From positions 2,108,001 to 2,172,000 of the forward strand of contig NZ_CP016452.1 in NCBI RefSeq assembly GCF_001713395.1: a stretch of 64,000 bases of DNA, given 5' to 3'. Below, in pieces: positions 9,400 to 17,254 of this stretch. The stretch's first letter is position 1, and every line of letters begins with the position of its first letter. Made by a program: the position numbers and the translations under genes. Under the pieces are notes generated by a model that was not told the origin of the DNA, searched no databases, and saw only the letters and a list, made by a program, of their open reading frames with translations. Source of the stretch: Sinorhizobium sp. RAC02 (GTDB lineage Bacteria > Pseudomonadota > Alphaproteobacteria > Rhizobiales > Rhizobiaceae).

Positions 9400-10590
9400 A
9401 TGAACGACAAAGCAGACGCTGCCACGCAGCAAGGCCCACAAACGCGCCTGGTCAGGTCGGGATACGATTCCGTCAGTCAACGCGCTTTCATCAATCCCCC
9501 GGTGGTGCACGGTTCAACTGTGCTGTTTCCGGATGCGCATACGATGGAGACGCACGGGCAGAAATATACCTACGGCACCCGCGGAACGCCGACGACGGAT
9601 GCCCTTTGTGCGGCGATCAACGAACTGGAGGGTGCCGCGGGCACCATCCTCGTCCCGTCTGGCCTTGCCGCCGTCACGGTTCCGCTGCTCGCCTATCTCT
9701 CATCGGGTGACCACGCGCTGATCGTCGATTCCGTCTACGGCAATGTCCGAGAGTTCTGCGATTCCATGCTGCCGCGCTTCGGTATCGAGGTGGATTATTA
9801 TGATCCATCGATCGGGGCCGAAATCGAGGGACTGTTCAAGCCCAACACCCGCCTCGTGCACACCGAGGCACCCGGATCCAGCACGTTTGAGATACAGGAT
9901 ATTCCTGCGATCGTTGAAGCAGCCCATCGCCATGGCGCGATCGTGACCATGGACAATACCTGGGCGACACCGCTTTATTTCAAGCCACTCGATTTCGGCG
10001 TCGACGTTTCCATTCAGGCTTCCACCAAATATCCCGCCGGTCACGCGGATATCCTGTTCGGGACGGTGTCTGCCAACGCCCGGCACTGGCCGCTTCTGAG
10101 AAAGGCGAACGGCTTGCTTGGCCTGTGTGCTGCACCGGATGATACCTATCAGGTCCTGCGTGGTTTGCGCACGCTCGGTGTTCGCCTCGATCGCCATCAG
10201 ACAAGCGCCCTCGACATTGCCAGATGGCTTGAAAGCCGCGCCGACGTCGCGCGTGTGCTGCACCCCGCGCTGCCGAGTTTCCCTGGTCACGATATCTGGA
10301 AGCGCGACTTCAAGGGTGCCAGCGGCGTCTTCTCCTTTGTTCTTCGCGTCGAGCATGAAGAGCAGTTCAAGGCGAAGGCCCAGGCTTTTTTGGACGCATT
10401 GTCCATCTTTGGCTTGGGGTATTCCTGGGGCGGATTTGCATCCCTGGCGCTTCACGTATCCCTGAAGGAGCGCAGGGTGACGACGGCGCCGACCGATGGA
10501 CCTGTGCTGCGCCTGCAGATCGGGTTGGAGGATACCGACGATCTCAAGGCGGATCTCGATCGGGCATTTGCAGCCGTTCGCGCCTTCTAG
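9400..10590 (+). CDS. metC: Cystathionine beta-lyase (PLP-dependent)
   Basis: A 396-residue Cys/Met-metabolism PLP enzyme. The PLP lysine is K210 in STKYPAGHADILFG; other family elements are the TYGTRGTPTTDAL segment, LVPSGLAAVT near 90, DNTWATPLYFKPLDFGVDVSIQ and the SWGGFASL region near the C-terminus typical of MetC rather than of MetB. It cleaves the C-S bond of cystathionine or other S-alkyl cysteines to a thiol, pyruvate and ammonia. The ATG at 9400 follows a GAGGAGGG site. As last gene of the operon it could liberate thiols from imported S-conjugates. Confidence 0.92.
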   Translation: MNDKADAATQQGPQTRLVRSGYDSVSQRAFINPPVVHGSTVLFPDAHTMETHGQKYTYGTRGTPTTDALCAAINELEGAAGTILVPSGLAAVTVPLLAYLSSGDHALIVDSVYGNVREFCDSMLPRFGIEVDYYDPSIGAEIEGLFKPNTRLVHTEAPGSSTFEIQDIPAIVEAAHRHGAIVTMDNTWATPLYFKPLDFGVDVSIQASTKYPAGHADILFGTVSANARHWPLLRKANGLLGLCAAPDDTYQVLRGLRTLGVRLDRHQTSALDIARWLESRADVARVLHPALPSFPGHDIWKRDFKGASGVFSFVLRVEHEEQFKAKAQAFLDALSIFGLGYSWGGFASLALHVSLKERRVTTAPTDGPVLRLQIGLEDTDDLKADLDRAFAAVRAF

Positions 10591-10603
10591 CCGGGCAGCC
10601 GAT

Positions 10604-10637
10604 CCCGCTGGCAGTCCTTGATGGGCTTGCCAGCGGG
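10604..10637. terminator. Hairpin between convergent genes
   Basis: CCCGCTGGCA (10604-10613) pairs with TGCCAGCGGG (10628-10637) across a 14-nt loop, between the convergent metC and ferredoxin genes. It lacks a long T run on either side, so it is a weak or Rho-assisted bidirectional terminator at best. Confidence 0.5.
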
Positions 10638-10669
10638 TGCTTACAGTCTTTGGCCTTTCGTGCCGGCCG

Positions 10670-10990
10670 CTATTGCGGCAGACGGAAATGGTCGTCGATA
10701 TAGCGGCGGTCACGCGTCTCCTTATGCCAGCCGATGGCTTTCCTGTAGCTGCCGAAGAGATTGCCGGCACGCACGCCTTCCACGGTCAATTTATGCACGG
10801 CCTCGGCATCCGGATCGACATAGAGCGCATCCACGGGGCAATAGAGTTCGCACATGAAACAGGTCTGGCAAGAGTCTTGCCGCAGGATCAGGGGCGGGCC
10901 GTCCGGCACCGCTTCGAAAACGTTGGTCGGGCAGACCTGAACGCAGAGATTGCAGTCCGTGCAGGTATCGGCATCGAGAACTTCGATCAT
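10670..10990 (-). CDS. Ferredoxin, two [4Fe-4S] clusters (AprB-like)
   Basis: A 106-residue bacterial-type ferredoxin with two complete cluster motifs, CTDCNLCVQVCP near residues 10-21 and CQTCFMCELYCP near 41-52. It is the electron-transfer partner of the flavoprotein encoded immediately upstream: the genes overlap as TAATG. The pair resembles the adenylylsulfate reductase beta/alpha organisation, but these paralogs next to importers are probably not dissimilatory APS reductases. No signal peptide; cytoplasmic. Confidence 0.88.
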   Translation of the reverse strand: MIEVLDADTCTDCNLCVQVCPTNVFEAVPDGPPLILRQDSCQTCFMCELYCPVDALYVDPDAEAVHKLTVEGVRAGNLFGSYRKAIGWHKETRDRRYIDDHFRLPQ

Positions 10991-12600
10991 TACTCCGCTG
11001 CCTCCGCATATCCGGCAGATCGGATCGGTTCCGACCGCACCAGGATTGCCTCGAGACCGCTCAAGACCAGTCGGTGATGTTGTTGAGGGTCCTGCTGGGG
11101 AAAATCATCGCGCCGGTGCATGCCCCGCGTTTCCGTGCGTGCCAGGGCCGCGCGGTACATGAAGCGTGCCGTTGCCACCATCGCCTGGGCCTGACGCAAT
11201 TGCAGGGCGGTAGCCTCGTCCGCCGTTGCCGTCGCAATATCCTCCCAAAGGGCGTCAAGCCGCTTGAGTGATGATGAAAGCCCGGCGTGAGTCCGGAAGT
11301 AGTTGATGTCGAGAGGGAAGACCTCGTCCTGGACCGCCTTGATGATGGCTTGCGGGTCCAGGGGGCTTAGATGGCTTGCAACCGTTGAAGGGGTCCCAGC
11401 CGTTTTGTTGGCGGCGTTGGTGTTGTCTCGGGCAAAGGCGGCCGCCGACGCGCCGGCGAAGGTACCGGTGGCGATTGCCCAGGCGGCGTTGTGGCTGCCG
11501 CCGCCGGTGAAGCCGCCGCAGATCGGCTCGCGGGTGGCGTTGTCGCCGGCAGCGTAGAGGCCGGGGACGGTGGTGCCGCAGTCGAGCCCGGTTAGCCGAA
11601 GGCCGCCGGTGCCGCGAACGGTACCCTCCAGGCGCAGCTTCACCTCGAAGAACTCGGTGAAGGGATCGATGCCACGCCGGTCGAAGGGCACGAAGAAATT
11701 CGGCTGCGCGCGCCGCAGGATCACCCTAACCTCATCGGTCTCCGTGAGGTCGAGCCGGGCATAGACGGGCTCTGAGAGCAGCATGCGCGCGATGATCGAG
11801 CGCCCGCGCGCGGACCCTGCGCCTTCGATCAGGCTTCCGTCCTTGCGGTAGAATTGCGCGAAGCGATAGAGCGCCGTCTTGGTGATCGAGGCGAAGGCCG
11901 GCGATATGGCGTAGGCGGAGGAGAATTCCATGCCGGATAGCTCTGCGCCCGCTTCCGCGCCCATCAGGTAACCGTCGCCGGTCAACACGTCGCAGCCGAG
12001 CGCCTTGCTCATGAAGGCGCAGCCCCCGGCCGCAAGCACAACCGCCCCGGCGCGGACCGTCCAGTGCCCGCCCGCCTGCCGGCGCAGCCCGCTTGCGCCC
12101 ACGACGTTTCCACGGTCCGTCAGCAGACGGGTGGCGGGATGGTGATCGAGAATGGTGACGCCGGCATTTTTCACCCGGCGTCGCAACAACCGCATATATT
12201 CCGGCCCCTGCACGGAAATGCGCTGCTGGTCGCCCTCCTCGTTGCGGGGGAAAGGATAACCCCAGTCCGCCAGGCGATTGACGCTTTCGAAGGTCTTGTC
12301 GAGGACGGGTACCATCCACGCGCGGTCGGAAAGATAGCCGCCCATCGCCTCGCGGCTTGCCATCGCCGTTTCGCGTCCTGCCGGGTCCGGTGGTACGTAC
12401 CAAATCTGGGTGCCGGCGGAAGCGGTGGCACCGGAGCTGCCGCAGTAACCCTTGTCTACCAGCACGATCCTTGCCTTGGCGCCGGCCGCTTCGAGGGCTG
12501 CCCAGCATCCCGCCGGGCCGCCGCCGATCACGAGCACGTCACAGGTAATCTCGGTTGCAGTTGCAGCGGTGGAGCCGGCGTCTTGCACGGGCAACTTCAT
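10990..12600 (-). CDS. FAD-dependent oxidoreductase, AprA/fumarate-reductase type
   Basis: A 536-residue flavoprotein. The N-terminal dinucleotide fold is VLVIGGGPAGCWAALEAAG (about residues 20-38), followed by GYCGSSGATASAGTQIWY, and the C-terminal FAD segment GLYAAGDNATREPICGGFTGGG is present. These belong to the succinate dehydrogenase/fumarate reductase/APS reductase flavoprotein family. The ATG at 12600 is chosen for its GAAAGGA site 8 bp upstream. It forms a two-gene operon with the ferredoxin and diverges from a PhnD-like gene. A redox step on an organosulfur or sulfonate compound is a reasonable guess; the substrate cannot be read from the sequence. Confidence 0.88.
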   Translation of the reverse strand: MKLPVQDAGSTAATATEITCDVLVIGGGPAGCWAALEAAGAKARIVLVDKGYCGSSGATASAGTQIWYVPPDPAGRETAMASREAMGGYLSDRAWMVPVLDKTFESVNRLADWGYPFPRNEEGDQQRISVQGPEYMRLLRRRVKNAGVTILDHHPATRLLTDRGNVVGASGLRRQAGGHWTVRAGAVVLAAGGCAFMSKALGCDVLTGDGYLMGAEAGAELSGMEFSSAYAISPAFASITKTALYRFAQFYRKDGSLIEGAGSARGRSIIARMLLSEPVYARLDLTETDEVRVILRRAQPNFFVPFDRRGIDPFTEFFEVKLRLEGTVRGTGGLRLTGLDCGTTVPGLYAAGDNATREPICGGFTGGGSHNAAWAIATGTFAGASAAAFARDNTNAANKTAGTPSTVASHLSPLDPQAIIKAVQDEVFPLDINYFRTHAGLSSSLKRLDALWEDIATATADEATALQLRQAQAMVATARFMYRAALARTETRGMHRRDDFPQQDPQQHHRLVLSGLEAILVRSEPIRSAGYAEAAE

Positions 12601-12643
12601 GGTAGAAATCCTTTCAGACAAGAAATCTTATTGCGGTTTAAAT

Positions 12644-12658
12644 CTATGTATTGCATAG
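12644..12658. promoter_or_regulatory. Palindrome CTATG-N5-CATAG in divergent promoter region
   Basis: CTATGTATTGCATAG lies between the divergent flavoprotein gene (start 12600) and PhnD-like gene (start 12687). The half-sites CTAT and ATAG separated by 7 nt recur at 18904-18918, upstream of the peptide-type binding protein, with identical spacing. It is a candidate operator for one regulator of both units. Confidence 0.55.
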
Positions 12659-12686
12659 GTTTTTGAATTGTTTCCGGAGTTCGGTC

Positions 12687-13493
12687 ATGCCCATCGCCAG
12701 CCTCGCCATGTATGTCAGCCCAGAGCCAGTCGCGCAGGCGACGCGGCTGTTCTGGGAGGCTCTCGGCAAACGCCTTCGGGACCTTGGGCTTGATGCGCCG
12801 GAGGCGCTTGACGACGATGTCCGTTACGACGAAGCGTGGCTTCGCCCGGACCTCCTGTTCGGCCAGACCTGCGGCTACCCCTACGTCCAGCATCTGCGCG
12901 GCAAGGTGCAACTGGTCGCTTCGCCCGTGTATGGGCTTCCCGGCTGCGATGGCCCACTCAAATGCAGCTTCATCATCGTCAATGCAGCGTCCTCCGCACA
13001 GTCGATCGAGGATCTGAGGGGCGAGCGGGCTGCCATCAACGAGCCCGGCAGCAATTCCGGCTACAACCTGTTCCGCGCCTTCTTGGCGCCGCACGCGGTC
13101 GATGGCCGGTTCTTCGCATCCGTGCTGGAGACCGGCGGCCATCGGGCGAGCATCGATGCCGTTTCGAACGGGGCGGCCGATATCGCGGCGATCGACTGCG
13201 TGACCTTCGGCAACACCCTGCGTTTCGACCCCGAGCGCGTCGCGGGCGTGCGCATCCTGGCGGAAACGGCGAAGGGGCCGGGCCTGCCCTTCATCACGGC
13301 CGCGTCGACCCCGGCAAGGGACCTGGTGAGCCTGCGCCGCGCGCTGGCGGAGACGATCACCGATCCGGCACTTGCTGACGTTTGCGACACGCTTTCGCTG
13401 CGCGGCATCAGCCTGCTCGGCGATGCCGACTACGAGGTTTTGGCGGAGCTGGATCGGTATGCTGCGCGCCATGGTTACCCCGCCATCGCTTGA
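12687..13493 (+). CDS. PhnD/SsuA-like substrate-binding domain protein
   Basis: A 268-residue protein of the phosphate/phosphonate-binding PhnD-like fold: LMYVSPEP-type start, LLFGQTCGYPYVQHL near residue 55, SFIIVNAASSAQSIEDLRGERAAINEPGSNSGYNLFRAFL near 95-135, and GAADIAAIDCVTFGNTLRF near 165. There is no recognisable signal peptide or lipobox, unlike typical periplasmic binders, so it may act as a cytoplasmic ligand sensor or be exported another way. The ATG at 12687 has a CCGGAG site upstream. It is transcribed alone on the + strand and its end overlaps the last codons of the convergent ATPase gene by 19 bp. Confidence 0.8.
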   Translation: MPIASLAMYVSPEPVAQATRLFWEALGKRLRDLGLDAPEALDDDVRYDEAWLRPDLLFGQTCGYPYVQHLRGKVQLVASPVYGLPGCDGPLKCSFIIVNAASSAQSIEDLRGERAAINEPGSNSGYNLFRAFLAPHAVDGRFFASVLETGGHRASIDAVSNGAADIAAIDCVTFGNTLRFDPERVAGVRILAETAKGPGLPFITAASTPARDLVSLRRALAETITDPALADVCDTLSLRGISLLGDADYEVLAELDRYAARHGYPAIA

Positions 13494-14428
13494 GGCAGGA
13501 CGGTCGGTTCCGCGGCGAGCGGAAAGTGGCAGGCGACGCTGCGTCCATCCGTTCCCGCCTGCAGCACGGGCATCTCACCTGCGCATTTCGGCTGGGCAAG
13601 GGGACAGCGCTTGTGGAAGCGGCATCCGGACGGTGGATTGCTCGGGCTCGGCAATTCGCCCGACAGAACGATGCGCTCGCTTCGACGCTTGGGATCGAGC
13701 GTGAGGTTGGCGGAAAGCAGCGCCTGCGTATAGGGATGCGCGGGATCGCGAAACAGCGCTGCCGTCGGCCCGCTCTCGACGATCTGGCCGAGATACATCA
13801 CGGCGACACGATCGGTCACGCGTCCGACCACATTGAGATTGTGGGAGATGAGCAGGTAGCTGAGCCCCAGCCGATCGCGGAGCGCCCGCAACAGATTGAG
13901 CAGTTCCCCCTGGATGGAGATATCGAGGCCAGCTGTCGGTTCGTCAGCAACGATGATGGAAGGTTCGGTCGCAAGCGCCCGCACCAGCGCCACGCGCCGT
14001 GCCTGCCCGCCACTCAACTGGTGCGGATAGCGCGTGAAAAGCTGTTCGCCGAGGCCAATGCTGTCCGCAAGCGCCGCGATATGCGCCCAGCTTTCCGGCG
14101 TGTGCACTCCGCGGATTTTCAATGGCTCGGCCAGAAGCGCGCGCACGGTCATACGGGGCGAGAGCGAGGCGGCCGGATCCTGAAACAGCAGCTGGATCCT
14201 GCGCTGAGCCGAGGTCTGGGACAGTGCCTCGCCTTCTAATGTCAGTGTGCCCGCTGCAAGCGGCTGGAGCCCGACGATGGCGCGCGCGACGGAGGATTTT
14301 CCGCAACCGCTTTCGCCAACGAGGCCGAGCGTTTCGCCGCGGTGGAGCTCCAGCGAAATGCCGTCGACGGCTGTCAGCCGGTCGTAGCGGACCACCGCAT
14401 CCTTCAGGGTGAGAACGGGCGCGGCCAT
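13475..14428 (-). CDS. Dpp/Opp-type ABC importer ATPase (DppF-like)
   Basis: A 317-residue oligopeptide/nickel-type ATPase. Motifs: Walker A GESGCGKSS near residue 38, LSGGQARRVALVRAL signature, Walker B IIVADEPTAGLD, and the C-terminal oligopeptide extension with GCRFHKRCPLAQPKC. It is the last gene of the minus-strand operon that begins at 18820 and overlaps the preceding ATPase gene as TGATG, so the two are translationally coupled. Confidence 0.93.
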   Translation of the reverse strand: MAAPVLTLKDAVVRYDRLTAVDGISLELHRGETLGLVGESGCGKSSVARAIVGLQPLAAGTLTLEGEALSQTSAQRRIQLLFQDPAASLSPRMTVRALLAEPLKIRGVHTPESWAHIAALADSIGLGEQLFTRYPHQLSGGQARRVALVRALATEPSIIVADEPTAGLDISIQGELLNLLRALRDRLGLSYLLISHNLNVVGRVTDRVAVMYLGQIVESGPTAALFRDPAHPYTQALLSANLTLDPKRRSERIVLSGELPSPSNPPSGCRFHKRCPLAQPKCAGEMPVLQAGTDGRSVACHFPLAAEPTVLPQAMAG

Positions 14429-15402
14429 CACGCAGCCTCCAGCCAGCAGGCGAAGGCATGCCCGTTAGCGATCTGGCGGCGCGGAGGTTTTTCGCTGCAA
14501 CGGTTGTGCCTTGCGGGACAGCGGCTGGCGAAGATGCAGCCTTCGGGCCGACAAGCCGGATCGGGCACGTTGCCGGGGATCGTCGCTAGGTCCTGCGCGG
14601 GATCGAACGCGGCGTAGGGGTCGATCTCGCAGGCCAGCAGCGCGCGGGTATAAGGGTGGCGCGGACGATGCAGAACATCGCGGACCGGGCCGCTTTCCAC
14701 GACTGTTCCCGCATACATAACGATGACGCTGTCGCAGAGTTCGGCGATCAGCCCCATGCTATGGCTGACGACCAGCATGGAGGCGGCGGTGCGCTGTCTC
14801 AGCCGATGCAACACGTCGACGACCTGCGCTTCGATCGTCGCATCAAGCGCCGTCGTCGGCTCGTCGGCGATCAGCAGCTTCGGCTCGACCAGAAGCGCCA
14901 TGGCGATCACCACACGCTGGCGCATGCCGCCGGAAAACTCGTGCGGATAGCGGTGCATGCGCTGGGCCGCATCCTGCACGCCGACATCGGCGAGTACGGC
15001 TTCTGCGCGTGACCAGAGTGTTCGCCGGTTATCCTTCGGAAAACGCCGGCGCTGGATATCGACGAGTTGGGTGCCGATGGTGAACATCGGGTTGAGCGCG
15101 GTCATCGGATCCTGGAAGATCATCGCGATGTCGGTACCGCGCAGCGCCGTCGTCTCCTTGTCGGCGAAGGTCGTCTCATGCCCGTCAAAGCGTGCATGGC
15201 GCGCTGAAACCTCGGCATTGTCGGCGAGCAGGCCGAGCATGGCGAAGGCCACGGTCGACTTGCCGCTGCCGCTTTCGCCAACCAGGCCGACGGATTGCCC
15301 GCGACCGATTGTGATATCCACGCCATCGAGGACATGTACCGCGCGCCCGGCACCCCGGTACGACACGTTCAGGCCTTCGATGCTGACAAGTGGGTCCGTC
15401 AC
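14428..15402 (-). CDS. Dpp/Opp-type ABC importer ATPase (DppD-like)
   Basis: A 324-residue ATPase with Walker A GESGSGKST near residue 42, FSGGMRQRVVIAMAL signature, Walker B LLIADEPTTALD and a C-terminal GCIFASRCPARHNRC cysteine-rich extension. It pairs with the DppF-like subunit as the heterodimeric motor. The start is GTG at 15402, which overlaps the stop of the permease gene as GTGA. Confidence 0.93.
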   Translation of the reverse strand: MTDPLVSIEGLNVSYRGAGRAVHVLDGVDITIGRGQSVGLVGESGSGKSTVAFAMLGLLADNAEVSARHARFDGHETTFADKETTALRGTDIAMIFQDPMTALNPMFTIGTQLVDIQRRRFPKDNRRTLWSRAEAVLADVGVQDAAQRMHRYPHEFSGGMRQRVVIAMALLVEPKLLIADEPTTALDATIEAQVVDVLHRLRQRTAASMLVVSHSMGLIAELCDSVIVMYAGTVVESGPVRDVLHRPRHPYTRALLACEIDPYAAFDPAQDLATIPGNVPDPACRPEGCIFASRCPARHNRCSEKPPRRQIANGHAFACWLEAA

Positions 15403-16238
15403 AGCGCCCTCCTCAGCTTCGGGTCGAGCGTGTCGCGCAGGGATTCGCCGAGCAGCGCGAAGCCGAGCGTGGCGAGGATCAGCGCTAGGCCGGAAAAGGT
15501 GGCAAGCCAGATCGAGCGGTCGAGATAGGTATAACCGTCGTTGAGCAGGTTGCCCCAGCTTGCCAGCGGTGGGCGCACGCCGAGGCCGAGAAAGCTCAAG
15601 CCCGCCTCGATGGTGATGACGACGGGAATGTCCATGCAGGCCAGCACGAAGATCGGGCCGATGATGTTCGGTGTGACGTGATGCAGCACCACACGCCAGG
15701 CCTGCGCCCCGAGCACGCGCTCGGCCTCGATGAACGGGCTGTTGCGGATCGCGATCGTCTGGGCGCGGGCGACCCGGCCGAAATGCGGAATGAAGACGAT
15801 GCTGACGAGCAGCACGACATTACCGAGGCCGGGGCCGAAGACGGCAACCAGTGCCAGGGCCAGGATGATGCTTGGAAACGAAGTGACGATATCGAAGATG
15901 CCCACGACCACGAGGTCGATGGCGCGTGGCGAGAGCGCGGCCGCAATCCCAAGCGCCACACCGGTTGTCAGCGAAATGGCGATGACCGAGAGCGAGATGC
16001 CGAGCGCGACGCGCGTGCCGTAGATGATGCGGCTCAGTATATCACGGCCGAGATGGTCGGTTCCGAGCAGATGCTGGAACGACGGGTCCATCAGCCGGTT
16101 GACCGGTGCGATGGCGTTCGGGCCATAGGGTGCGATGAGCGGTGCCGCGATCGCCACCAGACAGAGCAGCGTCACCGCAAGAAGCGCGAACGTGCCGCCG
16201 GGGCGACGGGAGAGATCGTGGAAGAGGTCCATTGTCAT
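15399..16238 (-). CDS. Dpp/Opp-type ABC importer permease (DppC-like)
   Basis: A 279-residue inner-membrane permease with the family's N-terminal segment, an HLLGTDHLGRDILSRIIYGTRVAL motif typical of DppC/OppC, and a cytoplasmic EAERVLGAQAWRVVLHHVTPN (EAA) loop. The start at 16238 overlaps the upstream stop as ATGA; an ATG two codons later (16232) sits better behind the GAGGAG site and is equally possible. Confidence 0.93.
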   Translation of the reverse strand: MTMDLFHDLSRRPGGTFALLAVTLLCLVAIAAPLIAPYGPNAIAPVNRLMDPSFQHLLGTDHLGRDILSRIIYGTRVALGISLSVIAISLTTGVALGIAAALSPRAIDLVVVGIFDIVTSFPSIILALALVAVFGPGLGNVVLLVSIVFIPHFGRVARAQTIAIRNSPFIEAERVLGAQAWRVVLHHVTPNIIGPIFVLACMDIPVVITIEAGLSFLGLGVRPPLASWGNLLNDGYTYLDRSIWLATFSGLALILATLGFALLGESLRDTLDPKLRRAL

Positions 16239-17212
16239 GCTCCTCTTCCGGAGACGAGGCGGGCGCGCTCGCGCGGATCGAGCAGGCTCTGCGAGAGGTC
16301 GGCAATGAGGTTCGTCAACACATAGAGAAGCACGATGACGAAGACGCCGCCTTGCACGACCGGGTAATTACGCGTCCGGATGGCATCGTAGATCAACGAG
16401 CCGAGACCGGGCCGGTTGAAAATCACCTCGGCAAAGACCGCGCCGCCCAGAAGCTCGCCAAATCCCATGCCGAGCACGGCGACGGTGGGTAGGATGGCTG
16501 GTTTCAACGCATACTTCACGAGGATTTTCGTCTCGCTGACGCCATAGGCGCGCAGCGTGCGGATATGGTTTTCGCCGAGCACTTCCAGAAGCGAGGCGCG
16601 CAGCAGCCGGGCGATGTAGCCAATCCAGCCGGCGGCAAGGGCCGTGGTCGGCAGCACCAGATGCCACAGTTGATCGCCGAGATCGCCGCTTTCGCCGGCC
16701 CCCAGTACGGGAAACCAGCGAAGCGTGACGGAAAAGGTCATCAGCAGGAAGACCGAGACGACGAAACTCGGCGTCGAGATGAAGCCGACGCTCAGGAACG
16801 CGATCAGCCGATCCACCTTGCCGCCCGGCCAGCGGGCGGAGAGGAGGGCGAGCGGCACGCCCAAGGCAATCGCGCAGAGCATGGCGGAGATCGCAAGGGC
16901 GGCGGTATTCGGCAGCGCGGATGAAACGAGAGCGAGGACCGATCGGCCGTTGAAAACATCTTCGCCGAGATCGCCGGATAGGAGCCGGCCGAAGAAGGCA
17001 AAGACCTGTTCGATCAGCGGCTTGTCGAGACCGATGCGGGCATTGAGGGCGGCGACGGCCTCGGGCGTGGCGCGCGAGCCGAGGATCACGGTGGCGGGAT
17101 CACCGGGGATCAGCCGCGTCAGCGCCATCAAAAGAACGACCGAGCCGGCGACAGCGAGCATTGCCGTCGCCAGCTTGAAGGCGAGATGAATCTGGAGGGA
17201 TGCGCTCCTCAT
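16235..17212 (-). CDS. Dpp/Opp-type ABC importer permease (DppB-like)
   Basis: A 325-residue inner-membrane permease of the DppB/OppB kind: an N-terminal hydrophobic helix, LTRLIPGDPATVILGSRATPEAV periplasmic segment, a PALLSARWPGG-type region and an RTLRAYGVSETKILVKYALKPA EAA loop near residue 220. It partners the DppC-like permease, with which its end overlaps. Confidence 0.93.
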   Translation of the reverse strand: MRSASLQIHLAFKLATAMLAVAGSVVLLMALTRLIPGDPATVILGSRATPEAVAALNARIGLDKPLIEQVFAFFGRLLSGDLGEDVFNGRSVLALVSSALPNTAALAISAMLCAIALGVPLALLSARWPGGKVDRLIAFLSVGFISTPSFVVSVFLLMTFSVTLRWFPVLGAGESGDLGDQLWHLVLPTTALAAGWIGYIARLLRASLLEVLGENHIRTLRAYGVSETKILVKYALKPAILPTVAVLGMGFGELLGGAVFAEVIFNRPGLGSLIYDAIRTRNYPVVQGGVFVIVLLYVLTNLIADLSQSLLDPRERARLVSGRGA

Positions 17213-17254
17213 CGAAGCGCATCCCGATCCGTCAGTCCGGAAACAGCCACCGGA

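Noticed and set aside
10990..12600. Calling the flavoprotein-ferredoxin pair a dissimilatory APS reductase
   Set aside because: The AprA-like fold and ferredoxin fit, but no sat, qmo or dsr genes are nearby and the neighbours are importers, so the specific function is not supported.
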